From JAWOFN01 sp046497505 [NCBI: bacterium] (lineage in GTDB: Bacteria; Blakebacterota; Blakebacteria; Blakebacterales), in assembly GCA_046497505.1 (NCBI GenBank), contig JAWOFN010000077.1, positions 1 through 30,249 on the forward strand: a stretch of 30,249 nt of DNA, given 5' to 3'. Position 1 is the first letter of the stretch. Every line of letters begins with the position of its first letter. A model generated the notes under the pieces. The model was not told where the DNA came from and did not search any database. It worked only from the letters and a program-made list of their open reading frames with translations. Positions 17,191-25,228 of the stretch are shown here, in pieces. The position numbers and the translations under genes were made by a program.

Positions 17191-17204
17191 GGCCCGCATG
17201 GGCC
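17191..17204. terminator. Possible weak terminator hairpin after hpnE
   Basis: GGCCC (17191-17195) and GGGCC (17200-17204) form a perfect 5-bp stem with a GCAT loop, 10 bases past the hpnE stop. No T-run follows. Position at the end of the squalene operon is the main reason to note it. Confidence 0.35.
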
Positions 17205-17436
17205 CTGGATCCCCGCCTCCCTGCAGCTGAAGCGTAACCTTCCCGCGACACCCCCCCGTCACGGACCGCCAGGTCCCGGAGCCCTTCTCCGCCACCAAGT
17301 CGTTGCGGTGTAAAGAGAACCGCGGGTCCGATCCTCCGATGCCGGGGTCTCGTCCCGGTGGCATGCCTCTTGCGTCGTGATCCTCCCGACAGCCCTCCTG
17401 CCCCTGGAACCTATGTATGGCGGGAAGGAGAAACTC
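17205..17436. other. Leader region of the small cysteine-rich protein gene
   Basis: About 230 bases without a gene, less GC-rich near the middle (GTGTAAAGAGAA around 17308-17319). An imperfect stem forms between ATGCC (17339-17343) and GGCAT (17360-17364), with inner GGGG/CCC pairing. I could not find a convincing -35/-10 pair. It is the longest gap in the window, so a promoter for the downstream two-gene unit is likely here. Confidence 0.4.
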
Positions 17437-17679
17437 ATGCGTATGCGTAAGATCGGAGCCGTACTGGGGGTGCTGGCCCTGCTGGCTGCCACCCCGGCCA
17501 CCCTGAGCGCCCAGACGAAGGGCGAGATCGAGGCCATGAAGTACGACGAGTGCATGGACGAGGCCTGGGAGAACTACCAGGAATGTCTGGAGCGCGTGTA
17601 CCTCGAGATCTTCGAGAGCGCGTGCTACTCGGGCTGGGGCTATGCCAAGCTGGCATGCACCATCGGACTGGTGTTCTGA
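17437..17679 (+). CDS. Small secreted four-cysteine protein (unrecognised)
   Basis: An 80-residue protein. The start is fixed by GGAAGGAG at 17423-17430, six bases before ATG 17437; the open frame back to 17377 lacks this. A Sec signal peptide (MRMRKIG, then a hydrophobic core to ATLSA) is cut near residue 25, leaving ~55 residues. The mature part is an acidic amphipathic helix with Cys39 and Cys50, then Cys63 and Cys74: C-x10-C, x12, C-x10-C. Each pair is spaced i/i+11, the same helical face, so an antiparallel helical hairpin closed by two disulfides (39-74, 50-63) is plausible. I do not recognise the family. Its stop overlaps the next start (TGATG), coupling it to a lipoprotein with a thioredoxin-like domain. 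It might be a substrate, partner or secreted signal. Confidence 0.8.
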   Translation: MRMRKIGAVLGVLALLAATPATLSAQTKGEIEAMKYDECMDEAWENYQECLERVYLEIFESACYSGWGYAKLACTIGLVF

Positions 17680-20057
17680 TGTCCGCTGCACGCACGGCCC
17701 GATACGGCGTGCTGTCCCTTTTCCTGCTCACCGCCGGGTGCGGTGAGCAGGAGGGAAGGGGTCCGGCCACGCTCAGCGTCCTTTCGCTCTATGAGGAACC
17801 TGCGGATTCGGTGGACCCCGGGCTGGTGATGGTCAGGGACCTGCTCCCCCTCGGGGACCGGATCTACGTGCTGGACGGGCGGCTGGTCCATGTGGCGGTC
17901 ATGACGCCGCGGGGAGAGGTGACGGGACGGTTCGGGGGGCCCGGGGAGGGTCCCGGCGAGCTCGGCCGCTACCCCTGGGCCCTGGTCACCGACGGGGGGC
18001 GGGTCGGGGTGGTCTCGCTGCTCCACGTCTCCTGGTTCACGCCGGAGGGCGTCTTCCTCGAGCGCGAGCAGCTTCCGGCGGCGGATCTCATGAACCCGTC
18101 CATCCACTATAGCGACGGGTGGGCGGCGAACGCACCCTTCCGGGGGGAGGGCGGTCCACTGGCCGTCTACGCCCCGGCCCGCGGGGACACCCTCATGCTG
18201 GGGACCGCCGCGATGCCGGACGGGAACGCACCGCGGAGCCCGGCGGCCTCGGAGCTGAACGCGGTGCAGGTCGTCCGGTTCGACTCGGGGGCCTTCCTCC
18301 TGGCCCACCAGCAGCGGAACCTCATCGAGGTGCGCGGACCCGACGGCCGGGTACGGACCTCCCATCGGTGGGAGCACCTCTCCGACGAGCTGCCTCGACG
18401 TCCCGAAGGCACGCTCAGCGGCATGCCGGGGTACACCTTCTCCGCCGAGTGCTGGGACGGCGAGACGGCGGTGCTGGTGGACGGGACCGCCAGGCGGGTC
18501 CTGGAGATCGGGAGTGACGGGGAGCGCCGTGGCCTCTACCGGTCGGGGGAGGGTGTGATGTGGGCCGGCCGTACCCGGGAGGGGAGGCTGCTGGCGGCGG
18601 GGGGACCGGACAGGGTCGTGGAACTGCGCCCGGGGCCGGGAGGGGGCCCTCCTCCGCCGGTCCGGGGGTCCGAGGAGTCAGCGGGGTCCGCCCCCTCCCT
18701 GACAAGGCTGCTCTCTTCCCCCGCGGCCGCGCTGGGAGGAGAGGGGATCCATCGGGCACGGGGAGGAGGCCGGGATGCACGCCCCTCCGCGCTGGAGATG
18801 GCACTGGGTGACTCGCTCCTCTTCCTGGGATATGGGGACGGGCTGGGTCTGCTGCTGGCCCTCGATGACTCCCTCGCCCTGCGCGGGGTGCTGCAGCCCG
18901 TGGACCGGTCCTCCCTGACCTCGGTTCATATCGCTGCGGGGAGGGTGTACGCCGCCGACTACGAGGAGGGGATCACCCCGCTCCACCCCCGGGGGGAGAC
19001 GGTCCCCCTCCCCGAGGCAATGCGGTACCGGGGGCTGGTCCCCCTGACACACGATCGCTGGCTGGTGGTGGCCCGGCGCGGGGGATGGCGGCTCTACCTG
19101 TGGGAGACGGACCGGGGCTCGATGACCGAGCAGGCCCGCCTGGAGGGCCGGGACGGTCCGGGCGTGGAGGCGGTACCCCTGGCCGGGGGCCGCGCGGCCC
19201 TGGTGGACAGGGACCGCCTGGAGCTGGCGGTATGGAGTCCCGGACGACCTCTGACCTGGCGTCCGATCCGGGGGACGGGCTTCGAGCGGGCGCGGCGGAA
19301 CCTCTTCGGGGTCCCTGCGGCCGACGTGGAGGGGGCGGCCCTCTTCGGGAGGGGGGACGACCTGCTCCTCTGGGCCTCGGATTTCGACGGGGAGCGGTCG
19401 GAGAACTGGATCGAACGGGTGGGCCTGGACGGGGTGGTGAAGGGGCGTTGGAAGGTGCCCCTGCGGTGGTCGCTGCGCAGTGCTGCCGGACGGGAGGGAG
19501 AGGTCTATCTCCTGACGAACGAGGGGGTGGATGTGTGGCGCCTGGAGGATACCCCGCCGGTCGCCGCTCCCGGCGACCTGCGGGGACTCGACCTGCGGGA
19601 GAGGCTCGGACCGCTCTACGACCTGCAGGGGCAGGCGGCGGTCCCCGCTGCGGCGGAAACCGAGGTATGGGTGGTGGTGGAAGAGCAGGAGTGCGCCTCC
19701 TGCCTCTTCCGGCTGCCGGAGACGGCGCGGCGAGTGGGCCGGGTGGGGGAGGGACGGGTCGGCCTGGCGCTGGTGGCGACGGGCGACCGGCTGGAGGCCC
19801 GCAGGGCGCTGCTGGGTATGGAGATGGGCATGCCGGTCTTCAGCGCCCCGCAGAGCCGCCTCACCGCCGGCGGCAGGAGCCTCGACACCCCCATGACGTT
19901 CATCACCCGGCATGGCCGCGTGACTGCGAGCGTGCCCTGGTCGGACCCCGGGGACCGTCCGCTTGCCGAACGCACGGTGGAGGCCCTGCTCCCCTGGCTC
20001 CCGGCAGCTCAGGACCGGCAGCTCAGTCCGCTCCCCCTCCTTCGGAGCCGGGAGTAA
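17679..20057 (+). CDS. Beta-propeller lipoprotein with C-terminal thioredoxin-like domain
   Basis: A 792-residue protein. The start ATG 17679 overlaps the small gene's stop; the open frame upstream to 17550 is only a shadow. The lipobox LTAGC puts the lipidated Cys at 21. Residues ~30-640 are repeated beta-strand units, including GRFGGPGEGPGELGRYP (~84-100), the hallmark loop of 6-bladed beta-propeller proteins; the length suits one large or two propellers. Residues ~660-775 follow a thioredoxin plan: strand EVWVVVEE, then C672-A-S-C675 at a helix start, strand VGLALVA, then TPMTFITRHGRV with a probable cis-Pro738. A CxxC next to a four-cysteine secreted partner suggests disulfide chemistry or thiol sensing at the envelope. 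The 3' end overlaps the convergent minus-strand gene by 35 bases. Confidence 0.8.
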   Translation: MSAARTARYGVLSLFLLTAGCGEQEGRGPATLSVLSLYEEPADSVDPGLVMVRDLLPLGDRIYVLDGRLVHVAVMTPRGEVTGRFGGPGEGPGELGRYPWALVTDGGRVGVVSLLHVSWFTPEGVFLEREQLPAADLMNPSIHYSDGWAANAPFRGEGGPLAVYAPARGDTLMLGTAAMPDGNAPRSPAASELNAVQVVRFDSGAFLLAHQQRNLIEVRGPDGRVRTSHRWEHLSDELPRRPEGTLSGMPGYTFSAECWDGETAVLVDGTARRVLEIGSDGERRGLYRSGEGVMWAGRTREGRLLAAGGPDRVVELRPGPGGGPPPPVRGSEESAGSAPSLTRLLSSPAAALGGEGIHRARGGGRDARPSALEMALGDSLLFLGYGDGLGLLLALDDSLALRGVLQPVDRSSLTSVHIAAGRVYAADYEEGITPLHPRGETVPLPEAMRYRGLVPLTHDRWLVVARRGGWRLYLWETDRGSMTEQARLEGRDGPGVEAVPLAGGRAALVDRDRLELAVWSPGRPLTWRPIRGTGFERARRNLFGVPAADVEGAALFGRGDDLLLWASDFDGERSENWIERVGLDGVVKGRWKVPLRWSLRSAAGREGEVYLLTNEGVDVWRLEDTPPVAAPGDLRGLDLRERLGPLYDLQGQAAVPAAAETEVWVVVEEQECASCLFRLPETARRVGRVGEGRVGLALVATGDRLEARRALLGMEMGMPVFSAPQSRLTAGGRSLDTPMTFITRHGRVTASVPWSDPGDRPLAERTVEALLPWLPAAQDRQLSPLPLLRSRE

Positions 20058-23000
20058 CCGGCACGATGGGCTCCATGTCCATGGAGCGCAGCTGCCTGTT
20101 GAAGGCCGCCAGGTCGGTGTCCACGATCTCCTCGAGCAGGTCGAGCTGGATCTGCAGCTGTCCCGAGAGTACCGCGAACACCTCGTACGACTGGTCGGTG
20201 GGGCGGAAGTCTCCGCTCTGGACCACGCCCAGCAGGGCGGCGATCTTGTTGTTCAGCTTGATGGGGTAGTTGAGGGGGTCCTGACCGCTGCGGTTCTTCA
20301 CCTGGTAGATCTCTGCCTCCACCGCGCCCAGCTTCTCCTTCAGGTCGGCGGCCATCCGTGCCAGCTCGCCGCTCCCGGAGGTCTCCACCGCGGTGTCCGC
20401 CTTCTCCTTGATGTCGCGGATCACCACCACCGCGTCGTTGGCGTCGTTGGTGCGCTCCACGATCTCCATGCTCAGTTCCCACTGGGCGACGAGGTCCTCC
20501 TCGGAGGAAGAGGAGCGCGGGTCCACCTTAAGGCGGAAGCTCCGCTCCCGGGTCTGTCCGTCCACGGTCATGCGCACGGTGTAGATACCCGGAGGGGCCG
20601 GTACCGGCCTGGGGCCGGCCGCCCACATGATCATCCCCTCGAAGGTCCGGAAGGAAGGGTACTGGAGGCGGGGGGGAGCAAAGCGGTGGAATCCCGCCCC
20701 CGTCCCCAGCAGCTCCCCTCCGCGCTCCCGGTCGCTGTCGAGAGAGGCCACTTCGGTGCCCCGCGCGTCGAGGACCTCGAAGCGGACCCTGTCTGCGTCC
20801 CTTCCGAGCAGGTAGCTGATGAGGATGGAGCCTTCGGGGTTGTCACCCAGGCTCTCATCCTCGTCGGGACTCGGACCCCACTCCACCCGCCAGGCGTCAG
20901 GGGGCTGGAAGAGGTGGGCCCTGCTCTTCCCGGGCACATCCGCCAGCTGCCGAAGCACCGAGATGTCGTCAAGGACCCAGAAGGAGCGGCCGTGGGTGGC
21001 CACGATCACGTCCCCCTCCTTCACCGCGATGTCCCGCATGGAGGAGACGGGCAGGTTGTACTGCAGCGGCTGCCACTGTTCCCCGTCGTCGAAGCTCACG
21101 TAGAGATGCTGCTCGGTCCCGGCGAAGAGGAGTCCCTCCTTCTCCGGGTCCTCCCGGACCACCCGGACGAAGTCCCCGTCGGCGATACCCGCGGTGATGA
21201 GGTCCCATGTCCGGCCGAAGTCCCGGGTCCGGTAGATGTAGGGGGTGTGGTCGTCGTTCTTGTAGTTGTTCACCGCCGCGTAGGCGGTGCCCGCCTGGAA
21301 GTGGGAGGGCTCGATGATGCTCACCAGGGCCCGCTCCGGCTTCTCTGGGGGGGTGATCTCCTGCCAGCTGCCGCCGCCGTCGGTACTGAGATGGATGAGG
21401 CCGTCATCCGACCCGGTCCAGATGATGCCGGGCCGGAGGGGGGACTCGGCTACGGCGAAGATGGTGCCGTAGTACTCCACCGCCGTATTGTCTTTCGTGA
21501 TCGGTCCTCCCGATGGACCCAGTGTGGCTGGGTCGTTCCGGGTCAGGTCGGGGCTGATCCGCTTCCAGGTCTCCCCGCCGTTCGTGCTCTTCATGAGATA
21601 CTGTGACGACGTGTAGAGCAGGTCGGGGTCGTGGGGGGAGAAGAGGATGGGGAAGGTCCACTGGAAGCGGTGTTCCAGTTCCAGCGCGCCCCAGCCCATG
21701 GGGTTGTCGGGCCACGCGTTCACGTTCCTCCGCTCGCCGGTCCGATGGTTCACCATCCCCAGGTAGCCGCCGTAGCTGCCGCCGAAGACGACCTCGGGAT
21801 CGTCCGGTTTGGGTGCCAGGTATCCGCTCTCCCCGCCGGCGGTGCTCTCCCAGTCGTCCCGTCCGATGCCGTACCCTTCGCTGCGGCTCAGGATCCGCAC
21901 CGTGCTGTTGTCCTGCTGCGCGCCGTAGGCCCGATAGGGGAAGTGGTTGTCGGTGGTGACGTGGTAGAACTGGGCGGTGGGGATGTCCTGTTCGCTCCAG
22001 CTCTCCCCGCCGTCGTAGGATACGTTCGCTCCGCCGTCGTTGGCGTTGACCATCCGCTGCGGGTCGGAAGGTGCGATCCAGAGGTCGTGGTTGTCGCCGT
22101 GGGGCACGCCGATGCGTTCGAAGGATTCCCCCGCGTCGGTGGAGCGGTAGAAGCCGACGTTCAGCACATAGACCGTGTCGGGGTCCCGGGTGTCCGCGTA
22201 CACATGGGTGTAGTACCATGCCCGCTGCCGGTAGCTGCGGTCGTCGTTCACCAGGGTCCAGGTGGAGCCGCCGTCATCGGAGAGGAAGAGACCGCCGTCC
22301 AGGGCTTCCACGAGGGCGTACACCCGCTGCGGGTCGGCGGGTGAGACCGTCACGCCGATCCTGCCGAGGGTACCTCCAGGGAGCCCCGGCATCCGGGTCA
22401 GATCGGACCAGTTCTTCCCTCCGTCGGTACTCTTGAAGAGCCGGCTCCCGGGCCCGCCGCTGTTCATGGAGTAGGGGGTGCGCCAGGCCTCCCATGTGGC
22501 TGCGTACAGCACCTCCGGGTCGTTGGGATCCATGCTCAGGTCCACCGCCCCCGCCCGCTCGCTGACGAAGAGGATCCGCTCCCAGCTCTCCCCGCCGTCG
22601 GTGCTCTTGAAGACCCCACGTTCCGGGTTGGGCCCGAAGACGTGTCCGAGGGCGGCCGCGTAGACCACGTCCGGGTCGTCGGGATGGACCGTGATGTGAC
22701 TGATGGTCTGGGTCTCTTCCAGGCCGATGTGGCTCCACGTCTCCCCGCCGTCATCGGATCGGTAGACCCCGTCCCCGTGGATGATGTCGCCCCGGATGCA
22801 CGACTCCCCCATGCCGGCATAGACCACATCGGGGTCGGAGGGAGCTACCGCTACCGCACCCACACTCGAGGTGGTGAAGTAGCCGTCGGAGACGTTCTCC
22901 CAGTCCACCCCCCCGTTGGTGGTCTTCCAGAGGCCGCCGCCGGCGGCACCGAAGAAGTACTCGTCGGGACGGGCGTCGGACCCCGCGACCGCGATGGAAC

Positions 23001-23151
23001 GTCCGCCCCGGTAGGGGCCGATCAGCCTCCAGGTGAGACCCTCCAGGCGGGCCGTGTCGGGCCCCTGGGCCCGAACGGGAGCGGGCTGGAGGGAGAGGGC
23101 GACGAGGACGGCCAAGAGGAGCGGGGCAAGGAGGGAAGTTGATCGTCTCAT
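20023..23151 (-). CDS. Secreted sortilin (VPS10)-like BNR/Asp-box repeat protein
   Basis: A 1042-residue exported protein. ATG at 23151 is used because a clean signal peptide follows at once (MRRSTSLLAP, cleavage at VRA|QGP near residue 28); the 35 codons before it are not signal-like. Residues ~35-780 carry about ten Asp-box repeats of the S-x-D-x-G-x-T/S-W type (e.g. KTTNGGVDW, YRSDDGGETW, KSTDGGESW, KSTNGGETW), a large ten-bladed-type propeller as in VPS10/sortilin and some xyloglucanases. The C-terminal ~250 residues include an IYTVRMTVDGQ-type beta domain and a helical EIVERTNDANDAV segment. Databases often call these glycosyl hydrolases, but no catalytic pair is evident. A periplasmic or surface binding or peptidase-accessory role is possible. 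It is overlapped tail to tail by the propeller-thioredoxin gene. Confidence 0.85.
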   Translation of the reverse strand: MRRSTSLLAPLLLAVLVALSLQPAPVRAQGPDTARLEGLTWRLIGPYRGGRSIAVAGSDARPDEYFFGAAGGGLWKTTNGGVDWENVSDGYFTTSSVGAVAVAPSDPDVVYAGMGESCIRGDIIHGDGVYRSDDGGETWSHIGLEETQTISHITVHPDDPDVVYAAALGHVFGPNPERGVFKSTDGGESWERILFVSERAGAVDLSMDPNDPEVLYAATWEAWRTPYSMNSGGPGSRLFKSTDGGKNWSDLTRMPGLPGGTLGRIGVTVSPADPQRVYALVEALDGGLFLSDDGGSTWTLVNDDRSYRQRAWYYTHVYADTRDPDTVYVLNVGFYRSTDAGESFERIGVPHGDNHDLWIAPSDPQRMVNANDGGANVSYDGGESWSEQDIPTAQFYHVTTDNHFPYRAYGAQQDNSTVRILSRSEGYGIGRDDWESTAGGESGYLAPKPDDPEVVFGGSYGGYLGMVNHRTGERRNVNAWPDNPMGWGALELEHRFQWTFPILFSPHDPDLLYTSSQYLMKSTNGGETWKRISPDLTRNDPATLGPSGGPITKDNTAVEYYGTIFAVAESPLRPGIIWTGSDDGLIHLSTDGGGSWQEITPPEKPERALVSIIEPSHFQAGTAYAAVNNYKNDDHTPYIYRTRDFGRTWDLITAGIADGDFVRVVREDPEKEGLLFAGTEQHLYVSFDDGEQWQPLQYNLPVSSMRDIAVKEGDVIVATHGRSFWVLDDISVLRQLADVPGKSRAHLFQPPDAWRVEWGPSPDEDESLGDNPEGSILISYLLGRDADRVRFEVLDARGTEVASLDSDRERGGELLGTGAGFHRFAPPRLQYPSFRTFEGMIMWAAGPRPVPAPPGIYTVRMTVDGQTRERSFRLKVDPRSSSSEEDLVAQWELSMEIVERTNDANDAVVVIRDIKEKADTAVETSGSGELARMAADLKEKLGAVEAEIYQVKNRSGQDPLNYPIKLNNKIAALLGVVQSGDFRPTDQSYEVFAVLSGQLQIQLDLLEEIVDTDLAAFNRQLRSMDMEPIVPVTPGSEGGGAD

Positions 23152-23226
23152 GAGGTGACTCCACGGGGGATTCGAGGATCGGTGGTCCCGGGGACATTCC
23201 CGGCAGGGTGAAGGACGTAAAGGGAA

Positions 23227-23256
23227 TTCATACCGCACCTCGTCAGCCGGACGCAA
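23227..23256 (-). promoter_or_regulatory. Candidate sigma-70-type promoter for the BNR-repeat protein
   Basis: On the minus strand, TTGCGT (23251-23256) and TATGAA (23227-23232) are separated by 18 bases. The expected RNA start is near 23219, about 68 bases before the ATG at 23151. This gap also has to end the upstream ABC exporter transcript; no strong terminator was found. Confidence 0.4.
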
Positions 23257-23269
23257 GGCCGGGTCCGGG

Positions 23270-25228
23270 TCAGGTGCTTTCCTCCGACTCGCGGGGCCGT
23301 GTCCGGCGCCCCTCCCGGGCCCTGTACTGGAGCTGGTACAGGCGGTGGTAGATACCCCCCATCTCGACCAGCTCCCGATGGGTGCCGACCTCCCGGACCT
23401 CCCCCTTGTGGAGGACGATGATCTTGTCCGCCTGCTGGATGGTGGAGAGCCGGTGGGCGATCACGATGGTGGTGCGGTCGGTCATCAGCCTCTCCAGGGC
23501 ATCCTGGATCAGCGCCTCGGTGGTCGTGTCCACGCTGCTGGTGGCCTCGTCCAGGATGAGGATCTCCGGATCGAAGGCCAGGGCGCGGGCGAAGGCGAGG
23601 AGCTGACGCTGTCCGGCGGAGAGGGTGGAACCGCGTTCCAGCACCTCGCTCTCGAACCCCCCGGGGAGCTGCTCGATGAACCCCGCTGCGTTGACGTAGC
23701 GGGCAGCCTCCTCCACCTCTTCCCGGCCGATCTCCTCCCCCAGCCGGATGTTCTCCTCGATGGTCCCGCTGAAGAGGAACACGTCCTGGAGCACCACGGC
23801 CACGGACCGGCGGAGACGCTGGAGGTCCATCTCCCGGATGTCCATCCCGTCCAGGAGGATGCGTCCCTCCTGGACGTCGTAGAGGCGGGTCAGGAGGCTG
23901 ATGATGGTGGTCTTCCCCGCGCCGGTGGCCCCCACGATGGCCACCGTCTCCCCCGGTTCGACGGTGAAGGAGACGTCCTTGAGCACCCATTCCCGTTCGA
24001 GGCTCCCCTCCTCACCCATCCGCTCCCGGTCCGCGAAGGCGCTCTCCTGGAAATCCACCGCGGTCAGACCCCGCCGGGCGGAGCCGTCCGCGTCGTCGGT
24101 GGCGCCGCTCTCGTAGCCGAACCAGACGTCCCGGAACTCCACATGTCCTTCGATGCTCCGGGGGGCCGCCGCGTCCCGGGGAGAGGTGATGCTCACCGGT
24201 TCGTCCAGGAGGCGGAAGATCCGCTCGCTCGACGCCATCGCGGACTGCATGATGTTGTACTTCTCCGCCAGGTCGCGGATGGGCCGATAGAAGCGCTGTA
24301 CATAGAGGATGAAGGCGTAGATGACGCCCACGGTGAGGGTACCCTGGATGACCCAGCCCCCTCCGTAGTAGATGAGGAGGGTCAGGGCGCCGGCGCTGAG
24401 GAAGCCCACCCCCGGGAAGAAGAGCGCGTAGTAGAAGATGGTCCGGATGAAGGCGTCCCGGTAATCCTGGTTGATGCCGCGGAACCGCCGGTAGTTGCGG
24501 TCCTCCCGGGTGAAGATCTGGACGACCCGGATCCCCATGAGGTTCTCCTGGAGGAACGCGTTGAGCCGGCCCAGCTTGGCCCGGACCTCCCGGTAGGAGT
24601 CCCTCGCCTTCACCCGGAACCACATGGTCCCCCCGATGAGGAGGGGGAGGACGACCATGACGATACCGGCGAGGCGGGCATCCAGGTAGAACATGAAGCC
24701 GATGATGCCCGCCAGCATGAAGATGTCCCCGAAGATGGAGACCACCCCGCTGGTGAACATCTCGTTCAGGACCTCCACGTCGTTGGTGATCCGGGTCATC
24801 ACCCATCCCACGCTGGAGCGGTCATAGTACGACATGGGCAGGTCCATGAGGTGCCCGTAGAGCTCCATGCGCAGGTCGTACATCGCCTTTTGGCCGGTGA
24901 GGTGCATCAGGTACATCTGGGCGTACTGGAAGAGGAAGCCCCCCACCACCGTGCCCAGGAAGAGGAGGGCCATCCAGTCCAGTCCCTCCAGCCGCCGGGA
25001 GAGTTCGAGCCCGCCCCCGGCACCGGCCGGATCGATGTAGAGATCGATGGCGCGCTGGGCGATCCATGGTCCGGCGAGCTGCACCAGCGAACCCACCAGC
25101 ATGAGTACCACGCTCACCACGACCCACATCCGGTACGGCCTCAGGTAGCTCATCAGGCGGAGGAGCAGGTCCCTGTCCAGGGCCTTGCCGGCCACCTCCG
25201 AGTATTCCCCGTGTCCTCCCCGCTTCAT
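23270..25228 (-). CDS. Heterodimeric ABC exporter subunit 2 (BmrD/YheH-like), with NBD insertion
   Basis: A 652-residue half-exporter with a six-helix membrane domain (~25-335, opening LRPYRMWVVVSVVLML) and an ATP-binding domain (~360-630). Motifs: A-loop Tyr372, Walker A GATGAGKTT at 433-441 (Lys439), signature LSAGQRQ, Walker B ILILDEA with catalytic Glu561, H-loop in IVIAHRLST. It keeps the catalytic Glu, whereas its partner does not, as in BmrC/BmrD-type heterodimers. Oddly, ~40 hydrophilic residues (374-413) separate the A-loop from the Walker A strand, where about 25 in total is usual. ATG 25228 overlaps the partner's stop by 4 bases (ATGA). It probably exports a drug, lipid or peptide across the inner membrane. 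Confidence 0.92.
   Translation of the reverse strand: MKRGGHGEYSEVAGKALDRDLLLRLMSYLRPYRMWVVVSVVLMLVGSLVQLAGPWIAQRAIDLYIDPAGAGGGLELSRRLEGLDWMALLFLGTVVGGFLFQYAQMYLMHLTGQKAMYDLRMELYGHLMDLPMSYYDRSSVGWVMTRITNDVEVLNEMFTSGVVSIFGDIFMLAGIIGFMFYLDARLAGIVMVVLPLLIGGTMWFRVKARDSYREVRAKLGRLNAFLQENLMGIRVVQIFTREDRNYRRFRGINQDYRDAFIRTIFYYALFFPGVGFLSAGALTLLIYYGGGWVIQGTLTVGVIYAFILYVQRFYRPIRDLAEKYNIMQSAMASSERIFRLLDEPVSITSPRDAAAPRSIEGHVEFRDVWFGYESGATDDADGSARRGLTAVDFQESAFADRERMGEEGSLEREWVLKDVSFTVEPGETVAIVGATGAGKTTIISLLTRLYDVQEGRILLDGMDIREMDLQRLRRSVAVVLQDVFLFSGTIEENIRLGEEIGREEVEEAARYVNAAGFIEQLPGGFESEVLERGSTLSAGQRQLLAFARALAFDPEILILDEATSSVDTTTEALIQDALERLMTDRTTIVIAHRLSTIQQADKIIVLHKGEVREVGTHRELVEMGGIYHRLYQLQYRAREGRRTRPRESEEST

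Noticed and set aside
17300-17330. Promoter in the leader of the small gene (TGTAAA as -10)
   Set aside because: No acceptable -35 at 16-18 bases upstream; too weak to list as a promoter.
17377-17436. Longer start for the small cysteine protein
   Set aside because: It would place 20 extra residues before a normal signal peptide; GGAAGGAG sits exactly before ATG 17437.
19963-21606. 547-codon plus-strand frame antisense to the BNR gene
   Set aside because: Rich in Val, His, Gly and Leu with no motif, antisense to repeated Asp-box codons, and overlapping a well-supported gene on the other strand.
20023-23151. Repeats as tandem DNA repeats or a CRISPR-like array
   Set aside because: The recurring motif is at protein level (Asp-box) with irregular spacing and divergent codons; there are no identical direct repeats.
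23187-23203. CCGGG/CCCGG stem near the BNR gene start as terminator for the ABC operon
   Set aside because: Only 5 bp, no T-run on the minus strand, and it lies inside the likely leader of the next gene.
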